Assembly: GCA_037783415.1 (NCBI GenBank)
Contig: JAZGTN010000015.1
Span: forward strand, 5,219,001-5,283,000
Length of the DNA stretch: 64,000 nucleotides
Direction of reading: 5' to 3'
Source: Leptasterias polaris
Taxonomy: Eukaryota; Echinodermata; Asteroidea; Forcipulatida; Asteriidae
Shown here: piece by piece, positions 44,105-55,800 of the stretch
How positions within the stretch are numbered: the first letter of the stretch is position 1
How the letters are laid out: each line of letters opens with the position of its first letter
Translations under genes and position numbers: made by a program
The notes under the pieces: generated by a model
Database searches by the model: none
What the model saw: only the letters and a program-made list of their open reading frames with translations
Told to the model about the DNA's origin: nothing

Positions 44105-44230
44105 GTGTAGCTCAGCCCATGGTGGAGGAAGGTCCTCCATGCTCAGCCCATGGTCGGTGGAGGAAGGTCCTCCATGCTCAGCCCATGGCGAGTTGACTGG
44201 CATTCGGAGGAAGGTCCTCCATGCTCAGCC
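44105..44230 (+). repeat. Tandem repeat with GGTCCTCCATGCTCAGCC core
   Basis: Three to four units of 40-60 bp; each contains GAGGAAGGTCCTCCATGCTC and most contain CAGCCCATGG. Confidence 0.85.
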
Positions 44231-44597
44231 TAACAACAGGGGGATGGCTAATGTGGTGTTAACACCACAGTAGCCCACCTTGTTGTGCTGTTAATGTTAT
44301 GGCTCTCTTTTTAACATAAATCAATAGCCGATAAGTAAATATTTAAATAAACGTACAAAAAAAAACCGTGTTATTTATGATCCTCTATAAAAAGTATAAA
44401 CAAATTACAAAGTACAAATTACAAAACATTATCACTCAATGTTGGTTCACGTTACCTGTGGCACGTTAATGAATAATGTTATTGTTAACAACGAAGTCTT
44501 GAGATGTGTAGATTTTCGATCTCCGTACTGAGCCAAATGTTTACCAAAACACAGAATGGGACACACAACTAACTCTCAAATCCAAATGTGTCGAGTA

Positions 44598-44634
44598 TGC
44601 GTCGTCGATCGTGCGGGCGTCGTCGATCGTGCGG
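44598..44634 (+). repeat. Short CpG-rich duplication (GCGTCGTCGATCGTGCGG)
   Basis: Two adjacent 18-bp copies in an otherwise AT-rich region, about 900 bp upstream of SLU7. Confidence 0.85.
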
Positions 44635-44956
44635 ACGTCCGCCGTATCAACTTGCCTTACTACTTCGGCGCGCTGAACTGAACACCAAACTAGATTTTTA
44701 GTCAATAACCGTACATATGACTGTTGTCAAAGCTGCAGTTTGGTTAGTCTTGGCCCAAGACGTCAGTTAACGATAGTGGATATGGGTGCGCCATATCCAT
44801 ACTAAATGGTTATTCGTGCGCCAAGCTCATTATCTTAATTTGTAAACCCACAGTATATTTTGAATTATAACGTTTTTGGGGTCATGCGAATCTATCACAA
44901 CCTGGGGGTTCTGTGTTTCAACTTTTGGGGAGACTTGATAAATTTAGGCGTTTAAT

Positions 44957-45345
44957 TAAAGGGTGTGTACAACATTGGTAATTCTTGCAAAAGACCTGTG
45001 TGTCCAAACTTCATGTGACCCAACATATACATGAAATAACAAACCTGTGAAAGTTTTAAAAGCTAAATCGGTCTTCAGAACATGGAGGTATATTACCTCC
45101 ATGTTCAGAGTCATGAGAAAACAGTGAAAAACCCCCTTATGTGTTTTAACTTCTTTTCAAATATCAGAATTTATCATCCTGCAGGATAACTTGACTATTA
45201 TTAGTTTACTAATTTCCTAAAAACTATGCATTTCAAGAAAAACTATTTCAAGGGAAGTTTTCCACCATGACCATTTTATACTATGTATTAGTTATGTGCA
45301 AATCTGTGAACATTATATATTTTCATTCTTACCAATGTTGTACTG
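44957..45345. mobile_element. Family E TIR element (TTAAAGGGTGTGTACAACAT termini)
   Basis: Left AAAGGGTGTGTACAACATTG is mirrored by ACCAATGTTGTAC at the right. The interior matches 61636-61988 in the same orientation (GACCTGTGTGTCCA, TGAGAAAACAGTGAAAA, GGGAAGTTTTCCACCATGAC, GTGCAAATCTGTGAACATT). Confidence 0.85.
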
Positions 45346-45385
45346 TTTCATTGGGTCTTTTTTGTTTGTTTGTTTGTTCTTTTTT

Positions 45386-45402
45386 TTGGGGGGGGGGGGG
45401 GG
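45386..45402 (+). repeat. Poly(G) tract
   Basis: A run of G preceded by poly(T); a weaker mirror case (C run then G run) is at 51588-51612. Confidence 0.9.
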
Positions 45403-45868
45403 GCAGGGTCTTAACTTTTAAGATTCTTTTTCGTTTTTGGCTTGCTTCATTTATTTAATTGTTTATTTATTCATCGATTGATTTGATTATATATTTCTTC
45501 TTCTTTTTTCATTAGTCAATTTTGTAGTCTCCCTTCAAAATAGATACATGATCTTGCCGTCTTTTGTTTTCTCACAGTCCGGTTGGGTGCACTCCTACGA
45601 GTAGGACAAACACCACCAGCAATTTAACCAACTGGGGCTGCGTATCAACAACACCAGCAAGAAATTGCCGGGCCGTAAATGGTTAGAAATAAACTCTTAC
45701 TAGTCTTAGCTAAATTTGAGATTTACTCCTGAACTATAGGCATTCTAGAGAGACGCATTTTGTGCCCGACTGTGCCTGAGTGATGAGGTATCATTCTTGG
45801 TCCGATAAGACGTGTAGCCTGTAGGGCCACTTAACCAATGAAAAACCCTACTCAAGGGCCCTTGTCGT

Positions 45869-46236
45869 TTAAAGGCACTGGACACTTTTGGTACTCAAAA
45901 TAATTGTTAGCATAAAAACTTACTTGGTAACGAGCAATGGAGAGCTGTTGATAGTATAAAACATTGTGAGAAACGGTTCCCTCTGAAGTAACGTAGTTTT
46001 TGAGAAAGAGGCAATTTCTCACTCAAATAATAAGACTTCTTGCTGAATTAGCCTTTTATTATGCATCTTAAAGCACAAAGTAAACAAGGGTGTTTTTTTC
46101 TTTCATTATTCTCTTGCAAATTCGATGACCAATTGAGCCCAAATTTTCACAGGTTTGTTATGTTATGCATATGTTGGGATACACCAAGTGAGAACACTGG
46201 TCTTCGACAATTACCAAATGTGTCCAGTGCCTTTAA
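45869..46236. mobile_element. Family D TIR element
   Basis: Ends TTAAAGGCACTGGACACTTT and GTGTCCAGTGCCTTTAA. The interior carries GTAACGAGCAATGGAGAGCT, AACGTAGTTTTTGAGAAAGA and ATGTTGGGATACACCAAGTG. Confidence 0.92.
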
Positions 46237-46777
46237 GATTCGTTTTGTGTGACGATGTTGTATAGGCAAGGCGAACGGCCAGGAGGCTGAGAACCAAATT
46301 AATCAACTGGGGCTACGTATTAACAGTGACAAGCAGACATTTCCTACCGAATAATGGTTTGTTAATATCTGCGCTATGATGACCAGCTACCTCCGAGTCC
46401 ATCCATGGTTTGACAATAACTCCTAAACTAAACATGCTATAGAGAGACATAACTTGTACCTGATTCATCCCTAGATAATCCTGCATTCGAAAATTAAAAC
46501 ATTATGACCACTTTGCGTCATCTTCAGATCGGAAATGAACACCAAGTGGGGGTACACAGAATGCTCCTCAAAAGCATGTTCAATGGGATTTCTGACAAAA
46601 GAGCTGTAAAAGAGTAAAAAAGAAAATAAAGACGGCCACTAAATCTGTAAATCAACCTCAGAATAATACTGGATTTTTACAAGTGTTATACCAATGGAAA
46701 GCCCTACACAAGGGCTCTCGTCTCGTGTTAGTTTCGTTTCTGTGACGATTTTGTTGGCGAGGCTAGCGGCCACGAAG

Positions 46778-47006
46778 TAGACTTGTTGACAGGTCGTTAA
46801 TGATGGTCGCGGTGGGTCGAGTCGCGTGTGGTGCTGTAGCGAATAAAGAATGCTCTCGCGAGATCACTGCTCTCGCGCGAAGTTGCTGGCTGCCGACTCG
46901 GTAAATGTGAGCAGTAATCTCGCACAGCAGCCCTCTCGCTGGATATTGCGAGAAAGCCGTTCCACTATCACCGCGACAGACATTTAACGACTTGTCCACA
47001 AGTCTA
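46778..47006. mobile_element. Mutator-like MITE, 229 bp, with 9-bp target duplication
   Basis: TIRs of about 38 bp: left TAGACTTGTTGACAGGTCGT, right ACGACTTGTCCACAAGTCTA. The 9-bp direct repeat GCCACGAAG flanks it exactly (46769-46777 and 47007-47015). A 9-bp duplication with long TIRs is typical of Mutator-type elements. The interior is CpG-rich with TCTCGCGAGA. No ORF. Confidence 0.88.
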
Positions 47007-48089
47007 GCCACGAAGTTAATCAACTTGGGCTGTATGTATTGACACAAGCGCTTGCAAGACCTTTCTTGCCGAATAATGGTTTGAAAAATAAATAATGTAG
47101 ATCTCTGTGATGATGTCGAAATAGGACATGGAGCCAGAGAAGTCTCATTAATACTTTGGAACTTGATGTAGATCTCTTTGATGATGAAGAAATAGGACTT
47201 AGAGATAGACAACAGTCACGAACACACACGAACTCTCAAGTTATCATAAAAGGATATGAGCAAAATTCAGACTTCAATTAAAACAACAGCAAACAAAATG
47301 TTACAGTTGGATTTTGTATTTTTTTTTTTAATACACATGTACATTAATTTGTTTTTAACAATCTATTAAACATACCAATTTAATCTAAATACATTCTATA
47401 TAGCTTGGGGAAAATGACACACTTAATGTCGGGCTGAGGATAAATAAAAAAATAATAATAATGTATCTAGACAACGGTCATAATTTAAAATACGGCATGA
47501 AATTCAACTGAAGAAAAAACAAACAAAAATAATTAACCAAATATGTTTTTTAGTTTATCTAACATTTCATGACCCTTTCATGGCTAGAGCTTTGCACTTA
47601 TTAGAGAACACAACTTTTTTTTTTCATTTCTAGAACGAAAAAACAAACTTGTTTCAGCAAGGATTGTCTAGTCAAAAACAAACTCCAGATAAATTTGCCC
47701 GACAGAAATGAAACACAACAGTTCATTCATGATCATTCCTATGATGACAAAGCTCCACACTGATAATGTCAAGAATCAATCCATGGTACAGCTCCTCTTT
47801 TAATCTTGAAGGTCCTGGATAAAGTCAAGTATGTAAAATAATCGAAGGTGCAAGTCAACAACAGTTCCCTTTCACCCTACGGTATTACTGACTACTGGGC
47901 AGCCTTAATTAAAGCGATGTATATATCCCGGTATGTTTGGCACAAAGGATATCAGTGCATGACAATTTTTTGAAAAAATTTGCAAAAGGAAATTGCTACT
48001 GTCTTTAAACCGAGGCCAAATATTGGTACACATATTGTGTACATGACTACATGACTATTGCAATGTACATCCTCCATGTTTTCATATTA

Positions 48090-48247
48090 GTAGACCATTC
48101 CCATAAAACATGTAAATTGCACTAACGCTGTTGACAAGATGAGGGATATTGTATACACATTAGTGTGTCTGCCTAGTGCGTTTGCCGGACAAAAGTATCT
48201 GTTTGCATGTGTAAATGTAATTAGCATATTACATGAGACGGGCTAAT
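48090..48247. mobile_element. Short inverted-repeat element, family J
   Basis: TAGACCATTCCCATAAAACA...TGTAAATTGCACTAACG at the left; GTAATTAGCATATTACATGA near the right. A larger relative is at 48799-49020. Confidence 0.55.
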
Positions 48248-48798
48248 TGATTAATCCATTTTGACCTCTTGATTGTACAGATTTGATTGTACAGTGCATT
48301 CAAGCAATGCCGGCACTGCTTTTCTTTAATTCGCATCATGGAATGCCTAAAAATGCCCATAACAAATTAACAACTTTGGTCACATTTTTCTATCATCAAG
48401 CAATATATAAGCTGCATTACATAATTAAATTCCCCAAAAATGTTTTAAAAAAAGTAAGAGCTGTTGGGTTATTAGTTGGCGTGTTGATGGCAAAGTCAAC
48501 ATCTACAGGACAGTATTGGTAAGGTTGGAGACCCTCGGCAAAGCTCTCTATGAATCATACCATACATAAGAAAAGTGTGCCCCCAATGTACACTCGACCA
48601 CAATACAAGCGAAATGTTTTAGAAATCGCTAGTTTACCTTCGGGTAAAAAAAGAGAAACTCACAAGATATTATGATCCGTTCACCTGACATCATCGTCAC
48701 AATAATCTTGGTGGCGCCATTTTAGGAGTCAATGTCGCCATGTGCTACAGTGTAGTGCGTATTTAGGCGATGCAGCTTTTACAAGCTAGCCACAATTT

Positions 48799-49020
48799 TT
48801 AGACCTTTTCCATGAAATGTGTAAATTGCACTTAGGCGTTCATACTAACACCACTGGTTGGCAAAATGAAGGAACAGCCCTTTTTTGCATGAGGTTGATG
48901 GTGGCGTGGTGCACACGCGTTTGTGCCTCTGCCTTGTGCACAACTATGTGGCATTTGCCACCAAAATGTCTGTACGCATGCGTTAACGTAGTTAGCATAT
49001 TTCACGGAAAAGGACCTAAT
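48799..49020. mobile_element. Short inverted-repeat element, family J (longer copy)
   Basis: Left TAGACCTTTTCCATGAAATG, right CATATTTCACGGAAAAGGAC with CTAATTAG beyond. The arms extend through TGTAAATTGCAC / GTTAACGTAGTTAGC. Confidence 0.65.
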
Positions 49021-49099
49021 TAGTACTGATGACTTCATAGTTTGTTTACCACTTTGCAGAAGAATGAAATACCATTGTGTCCGACTCTGCACAACTTTC

Positions 49100-51825
49100 T
49101 AAAAAATAAAATACCTGGTTACAGCACTTATGCAACGCCGTAAATCAAACCGCGACGTCAAAACTACAGCGGTTTCTTGTTACATGCAATTTGACTCCCA
49201 AAATGGTGAGCTTGTCAGACAGTAGCCACGTGTGATGTCCGTGCTTGAGGGGTCAAATGCACATACGTGGAAACAGGGAGGCAAGATACACAATCTGCAT
49301 TGTTCACATAATGTACAAAGGTCCCAAATAGACGCCATCTTCTGGGTTCTGGCTTTTTCCTACACACTTTTGTGGTTCACTGACCCATTATGCTGGCAAT
49401 TTGATAAAAGTCCTGCATGCCACATGCATAGTTGTGCATTCAAAAGAAAAAATACCGTCATTGCCCATAAAGATGGCCAACTTTTCACTGTGTGATGTCA
49501 TGTGGGAACTATTCATTTACAACGAAACCCGAGTCAGTTTAAGAGGAATCTCAAAATGACATTTGTTTCTAGTGATTATTTGCGGATAAGAACCCTGAAT
49601 TCTGATACCAGGTGTATTTCACAATATTGTTACATCATTGTTTTTTGATAAAATACTATCATCAGTAAACTTCAGATTGTACTCCAAACAAATCACACGA
49701 CTAAAAAAAACTTCAGCCTGCGTAAACATTTTTTTTTTGCATTTCTGTTTCGCTGTTGACTCTCTATTCTCTACTTTCCCCTGTGCCTTAATACATATAC
49801 TGTCCTGATGAACAACCAACTACTGTGCAAGAACAAATTACCTGCATTATAAAATCATACGAATGTTCCTGATACAAAAAGTCCAAAATATGAAAAAGTG
49901 CATTTCAATTGACATTTTGTAACAACAGAAATCTAACAATATAACAGGGCGATGTAGAAAATTGATATTCTACATCTTTTGAATTAGTATACATCAAAAT
50001 GTAAAAGAAAAAAACTCAAATGACAAAGATCACAACTTTCTAGTTAAGTTTACCTTAAAGTAAAAGATATGAAATCAGGCAAAAATTAAAACAAGGCAGA
50101 ACAAAGTAGAAAAGTATGAAAGAGTTTAGGACCAATTTTTTGATGATGATGACAGAACAGTGGATGTAGAAACCCATGTTTTGCGGAGCTACTTCATAAA
50201 GATCAACTAACTGGTAACCAGGACAATTACTAGCTAAGCCAAATTGGTTAGCGAACCAAAAGATCATGTGAAATAGGTTGCTGGTTGACTGTTCAATCCT
50301 GAGGGTCAAATTTAATACATAATTATTACCTCTGAAAATCTACATGTCCAATTTCATAAGAAACAAAACTGTAATGAACAATTATGAAATGCACATTTAC
50401 ACAGATTCTGGAGGAAACTGATTTATATGTAGATACATGTACTTGAGCAACACACACTTAATACCAAATATTTGAGGAAAAAACATTTGATGCAATGGCA
50501 ATATGAAAAACAATTTTCATGGGATGGAATCTGGCTTCTTGATTCACTGACGTCCAACCTCCAAATGACAGTGCGTTCTCGAATGGCCAAAATAACAAAA
50601 ACCTTGTTTGTGGTTTGCCTCCATCCTACTAATCAGCATTTAGTTCATTTTGTTGTTAGACAGACGGCTACTATTAGCAGTTAAAGAGAGGAAATAACAA
50701 GAAGATGGGGAGGGTGTTATTTCGCAGACAATTGAAGGTTAAAACGATGGAATTCAGAAGTGACAAAACTGGGCACGACAAACAAATGTAATTTTTTAAC
50801 TTGCATATATAAAATTACTATAACTGAGTATTTTGCATTATAGATACAAGATACCACTTTTTTGTTTTACATCAAAATCAAAAAAGGACACATCAAAAAG
50901 GACAGTGAAATAAAACAAATAATTTTGGTTTAAGGATTAGTCTACATTCAATTTTAATGCGACTTAGCTAAAAATTTCAGTTCATTCAAACAATTTCTCA
51001 TGGACCCCAATCAATATTCTGCCTTGATGCAGTCTGGCATTGTCCGAATAGAATTGCTTTTGTCTAAAAATTTGTCTCAAAATAGTTTTGAAAAAAACCC
51101 CACCCCCAAACCATGGAGGACCATTTTTTCCCCAAATCTAGTGCAGCTTGTTCAAAGAACAAGGAGGTGTTTCCACGTTTTCAGATCTAAAGTGTTTTTG
51201 TGGTTTTTTTAAAGCACTTTTACAAATGTAAAACACTTTTACAAATGTGACAATTGTTTACAAAAACTGTGGGATACTCGTGATATCAATATATGAAAAG
51301 TTTATTAAAGGCCTGTTAACCCTCAAAATGGCGTCTATACCTAAAAAAAACCAAAGTAGTTTGTTGTTCCGACTTTTTTTGGCACATTGGCAAAAAATCA
51401 CATGTTTAGACAATACACTTGTACTAGGTCATGCCAAGGCGTAAACTAGATCAGGCACACATGAAGCATGTGTTCATTGCATTAACCAACAGTCTTTGAC
51501 AAAACATGCTGAAAATACCCATAGATATATTGCATGTAGCCAAATGTTTTCTTTTCTTTGTTTTTGTTTGTTTGTTTGTTGTATTTCCCCCCTACCTTTT
51601 TTGGGGGGGGAGGGGAGGAGGGTGTTGGGAGTTGAAATGGGGAGTTCGTATATCGTAATCGTTTTCACAAAGAGCCACCTATGTCAAAAGGCATAATTAA
51701 GAGTAACAATTTACCCTGTGCCTAGTGTAAAACTGCAAATCTGCAATACTAAAGCCACGGTTTGCAGCTTATGATCTCTCATATGATTCTGAAAAAGTTC
51801 AACCTCTCCACTGACTAACTAATTT
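49100..51825. other. AT-rich intergenic stretch between SLU7 and FBXW11
   Basis: I see no gene. Many short A/T runs; the ORFs are short and unrecognised. Part of it may be the FBXW11 3' UTR (AATAAA on minus at 51301-51306, 1.6 kb after the stop), which is typically long in this family. Confidence 0.5.
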
Positions 51826-52138
51826 CTTTCATAATATTGGCTAATTGCCATTAGTAATTAGTCACAAATATGTGCTCTTCATGAAACCTCAAAAGTGAGA
51901 TGACCTACTAATCTGCCCATCTAAACGACACATTTTTACTGGAAAGGGACCACATGTCACATGATCATGTGCCCATTGACATACGTGGCTCTTTCGTGAA
52001 ACTTGAAAAATGATTTGACCTTAATCTACACTCTTCTGTTGCAATGTAATACATGCATCTTTGAGGAAGTGTGGCTCTTCGTGAGAACGCAAAACACAGC
52101 TATTGAGATATAGGCCCCCTTCCTGTATTAGTCAATAA
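51826..52138 (+). repeat. Dispersed repeat, family I (copy 1)
   Basis: It shares with 62066-62340, in order: GGCTAATTGCCATTAGTAATTAG-like, AAAGTGAGATGACCTACT, GTGGCTCTT, TGAAAAATGAT and ATTGAGATATAGGCCC. Confidence 0.75.
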
Positions 52139-52888
52139 TGAGACGACATGTCTAGAATCATGGGATATATTTTACAGTGGTGCTACAAAAAAGCACAAAC
52201 AAAATTCAGTTGCTTCTTTGCAAAGCAGAAAATAACCCGCGATGCTGGCACAAAAAATATGCAAGGGCGATTGGGCTTGGTTACAAGTTTTCCATCGAGC
52301 CGAGTCTCCCCTCTGCTCACCAGATTCGAGTTCTCTGCTGCGGTTGAGTAGACTGGAGCATCACATCCTGAGTGTTGCTGGAATGTTCACCCTTTAATTG
52401 AGTTGTTACGACCGGGTACCGGTATGCACATACATCACACACAGCGAGGACGCTCTCCACCTCCGTTCCTTTCCACGATTCAAATGAACATGCTGAACGG
52501 TTGCTGTACGAGGCCCCCGAGACTTATCATACATCCATAACAGAATTACATTATGATACAGATATTCACACATTATATTACATGTTAAAGTCTGTGTAAA
52601 GAGCGCCCTCTTGTGATTTCTGCCGAGTAGCCCATCTCTGACTTGGGGGGGAAACTCACAAGCAGGACTGACAAATTAAACTTGTCATATGTATATATCG
52701 CAACCGAAAATTGAAACAAAAAAGAAGTAAACTACTGTATGGTACATCGATTGAGCTATACGTACAAAAACGTCTTCTTGAGTTTCGTAATATTAAACTG
52801 CAATCATGTAAAAAGTCCAGAATACCTTGCCAAAAAATCTCCTTTTGTATACATTTTAACTACGTAAGGGTTGGGGTTGGCGACGCCC

Positions 52889-55800
52889 CTACCGCGTGAC
52901 GTAGGTATATGATCGGGAAGGGGATTTACCACTGCTGGAGAGTGGCGGGTTGTCGGTGGGGGGTACATCTAGGAAATCCCAGATGAGAATCGTGTCGTCA
53001 TGGGAACTGCTGACAATTTGGAACTCGTCAAATTGTAGTCTGAATACACGGCCAGTGTGCTCCTACAATAAAAATGATAAGGAAAACAAAAGCATACAGT
53101 AAACAAAAGCTGGGGCATTTTTATTCACTTCCTTGTTTAAAAAGACACTGATGGCCCCGAGAAGACCCTCTTTGATGATTTTATCAGCAGTAGTAATTTC
53201 CTTTACTGGCAATTTAAATGTCATTAAAACACAATGTAAAAAAAAATAGCACACACAAAATAAACCTGCCAAAAATGCTTTCTACAGTGACCTTGAAAAT
53301 TGTTGCTACTTTTACTAAAATAAAACTTTCTCAGGACTAGGCTTTTAAAGATTTTGACAAAAGAGGAAGACTGGATTGAAATGTTTTTCTAGTAATGATA
53401 TACAACATACACTACCTTCCCTGCAATAAAAAAAAAGAGAACTGATAGCTAGGTAGGTAGAGCACATTTATCCAGAGGTCGCAGGTTCAAATCCTGCTCT
53501 AGTCAATTTGTCTTTGTTTAAACCAAAATTATTAAGATTTACCCAGTCAGTTTTCCTTGTGGTTTATTACTTTACAGAAACAAAAAATTAAATAAAAAAA
53601 TCATAATACTTTGTCTAATCTTACCACAAGTGTCCGCAGACAGAGAGTTCCGGAAGTGGCTCTTGGGTCAAGCGCAGCTTGGAGATCCCATACTTTGATT
53701 TTACTGTCAACAAGAAAAATATCAAATAAAATGAGCCGTCGTTTCTTTTTTAAATGTGGTGGTGATCTACTTCAACAGTCTGCTGCCACCAAGTGTCCAA
53801 GAACTATACAACTGGATCCACTTATTAAAATGCATTTACATGTAATGAACAAATACTACAGTTTTTCATAACCCTATCATTGGCGAATTGTTTTGACATT
53901 TAAACAACTGCTGGTGACCCCATTGTTTGACTAGTCAATCCTCAGGCAGACATTCCAACACAATAGAAAGCTTTTGTCAAAAAGCCATTAGCCTTTTTGA
54001 GTCAACAACATCAATATGTAAGTGGTTAACATTGGCAACAAGATTTCAGACACATTTTAAGACAACATTGGAGACAAAAACCGGTTTCCCGCAAAGGCGT
54101 ATGACCATTGGGGTGGGGAAGGGGAGCAACTTTCCTCCCTAATTCGGGCAATTAAAACAGCGGGCAAAATTCAGGTACAGCAAGAAGAAAAAAAATAAAT
54201 GAAAAAATGAACAGAGAAAGCAAAAAGACTTGTTATTAGAATTTGGTATTTGTGTTTCTATCTGTGTAAGATTTCGGGCAAATCAAACTCTGCCCCCCAG
54301 CCTCAATAAAAGAGTCCCCATACACCCATGGTTTCCAGACGACAACACTTATAATAAAAAAGCAGCCCCCACTATCCCAACCTCCAACTTCCCCCAGACA
54401 ATCCCAAGGAGGCTCTCTCTACCAGTATCAGATTCAATTTCCCTTTGTACCATTTGTTATTGTCAATCTAGAACCTTGACTAAGGGTTAGCAGGGAGGGG
54501 GGTAGTTTGTCATGACCAACTCCCTCTACATCGTCAGCCCCGAACCCCGAGGAGTCATGAGTCACTCTCACCAAGACTTTAAACCCATCCCCAAGGGAAC
54601 CTCAAGGGGGGAGGGGGTCCCTAGGAACCTCAAGGGGGGGAGGGGTGTCGTTACCATAGCAGCCAGGAAATGCCCAGGTACAATTAAACAAAGACACAGG
54701 ATCCTAAATGACCACCCTCTATCCCCTACTTGGCTGCCAATCTCGCTAGTGACTGTCATATCGCTGTCATTTCCTCTCCCGGTGACGTGACTTCAACCAA
54801 TGATCACAGTTGGCCATAAATGTAAAATGTGTGAACTTGACTCCGTGCCAAGAGTCTGACATTGTTCCGAGGTGTGTACAGTGGCGCAACCACGTGCTGT
54901 GGGCTATCAAACGCTACCATCTGTGAGTCCAAGCGAAGATAACAAGCCACTAGGGTAGTTTGTGTGTTGAGCAAGTGCCAAGTCATATACACACTCAGTG
55001 CGTAGTAATCGCTTAAAGGTGCCATCTCATTGTGTTTTCGCTGAACAATTCCACACACCAAATTCATCATAATAATATGAGTCCCTCTGTAGGCCACTTA
55101 ATGAAATGGAGTTGTGAACACCAATCACACAAAACCCAATTCGAAGAAGCCAGGCCTGGAAGTACCTGGAGGCCATGACCTCTTTTGTCAAATTCTTTGC
55201 AATGGAATGGCACTAATTGGCTTCTTAGCCAATTTAAACTAGTGCTATCAGGTCGTTCATTGCAATTTCATATCCGTAATAATAAAAAGGGCGTTAAGTG
55301 AAAATGTGCATAAATTCGAATGTTATCAAAATCCATAAGTAAATGTTTTTCGTAGAAACTAGATGTTTCTTTTTGCCAAACAATTACTTTGGAGACCACT
55401 CTTGGTCAATTAACTCCATTTACCAGGACCTCAATAATATGCAAAACCAATTGAATCTATACAAACTGCATTAACACCCTTATTATAGTCCTGAACCGAC
55501 GACATGTTTGTCGACTCAACTCAACAAAGACACACAATCTCAAGGAAAAATCCCACATATTAAGTACTTCCTGTTATGGGCACTCATTGTCACTTCACTC
55601 TGCCACAGATCCTAACTTGATATGGCAATGTTAAATCAGTGATAGGGCAAGGGGAGAGTGGGGTTGGGATTGTACAAATTAGGCTCACCCATCATAAGCT
55701 CCGCTGACAATGCGCTTGTTGTCAAAGCGAATGCACCGCACTAGTTCTTCATGACCTTCTAAGACTCTTAGACATGCACCGCATTCGATGTCCCATAACC

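Larger units (their letters stand above)
45560..47100 (+). repeat. Three diverged tandem copies of a ~250-300-bp segment, split by two mobile elements
   Basis: Copies begin near 45575, 46246 and 46735. Shared landmarks in order are TGACGAT, GGCGA-CGGCCA, AATCAACTGGGGCT-like, CCGAATAATGGTTTG-like, AACTCCTAAACTA-like and CTAGAGAGAC-like. Copies 1/2 are separated by a family D element and copy 3 is split by a MITE with a 9-bp target duplication. In one frame the copies share GEA-G-E...NQLGL, which may trace an old coding exon. Confidence 0.6.

Noticed and set aside
52148..52351. Short ORF between SLU7 and FBXW11
   Set aside because: 67 codons, no recognised domain, no conserved neighbours; the length is expected by chance in this composition.
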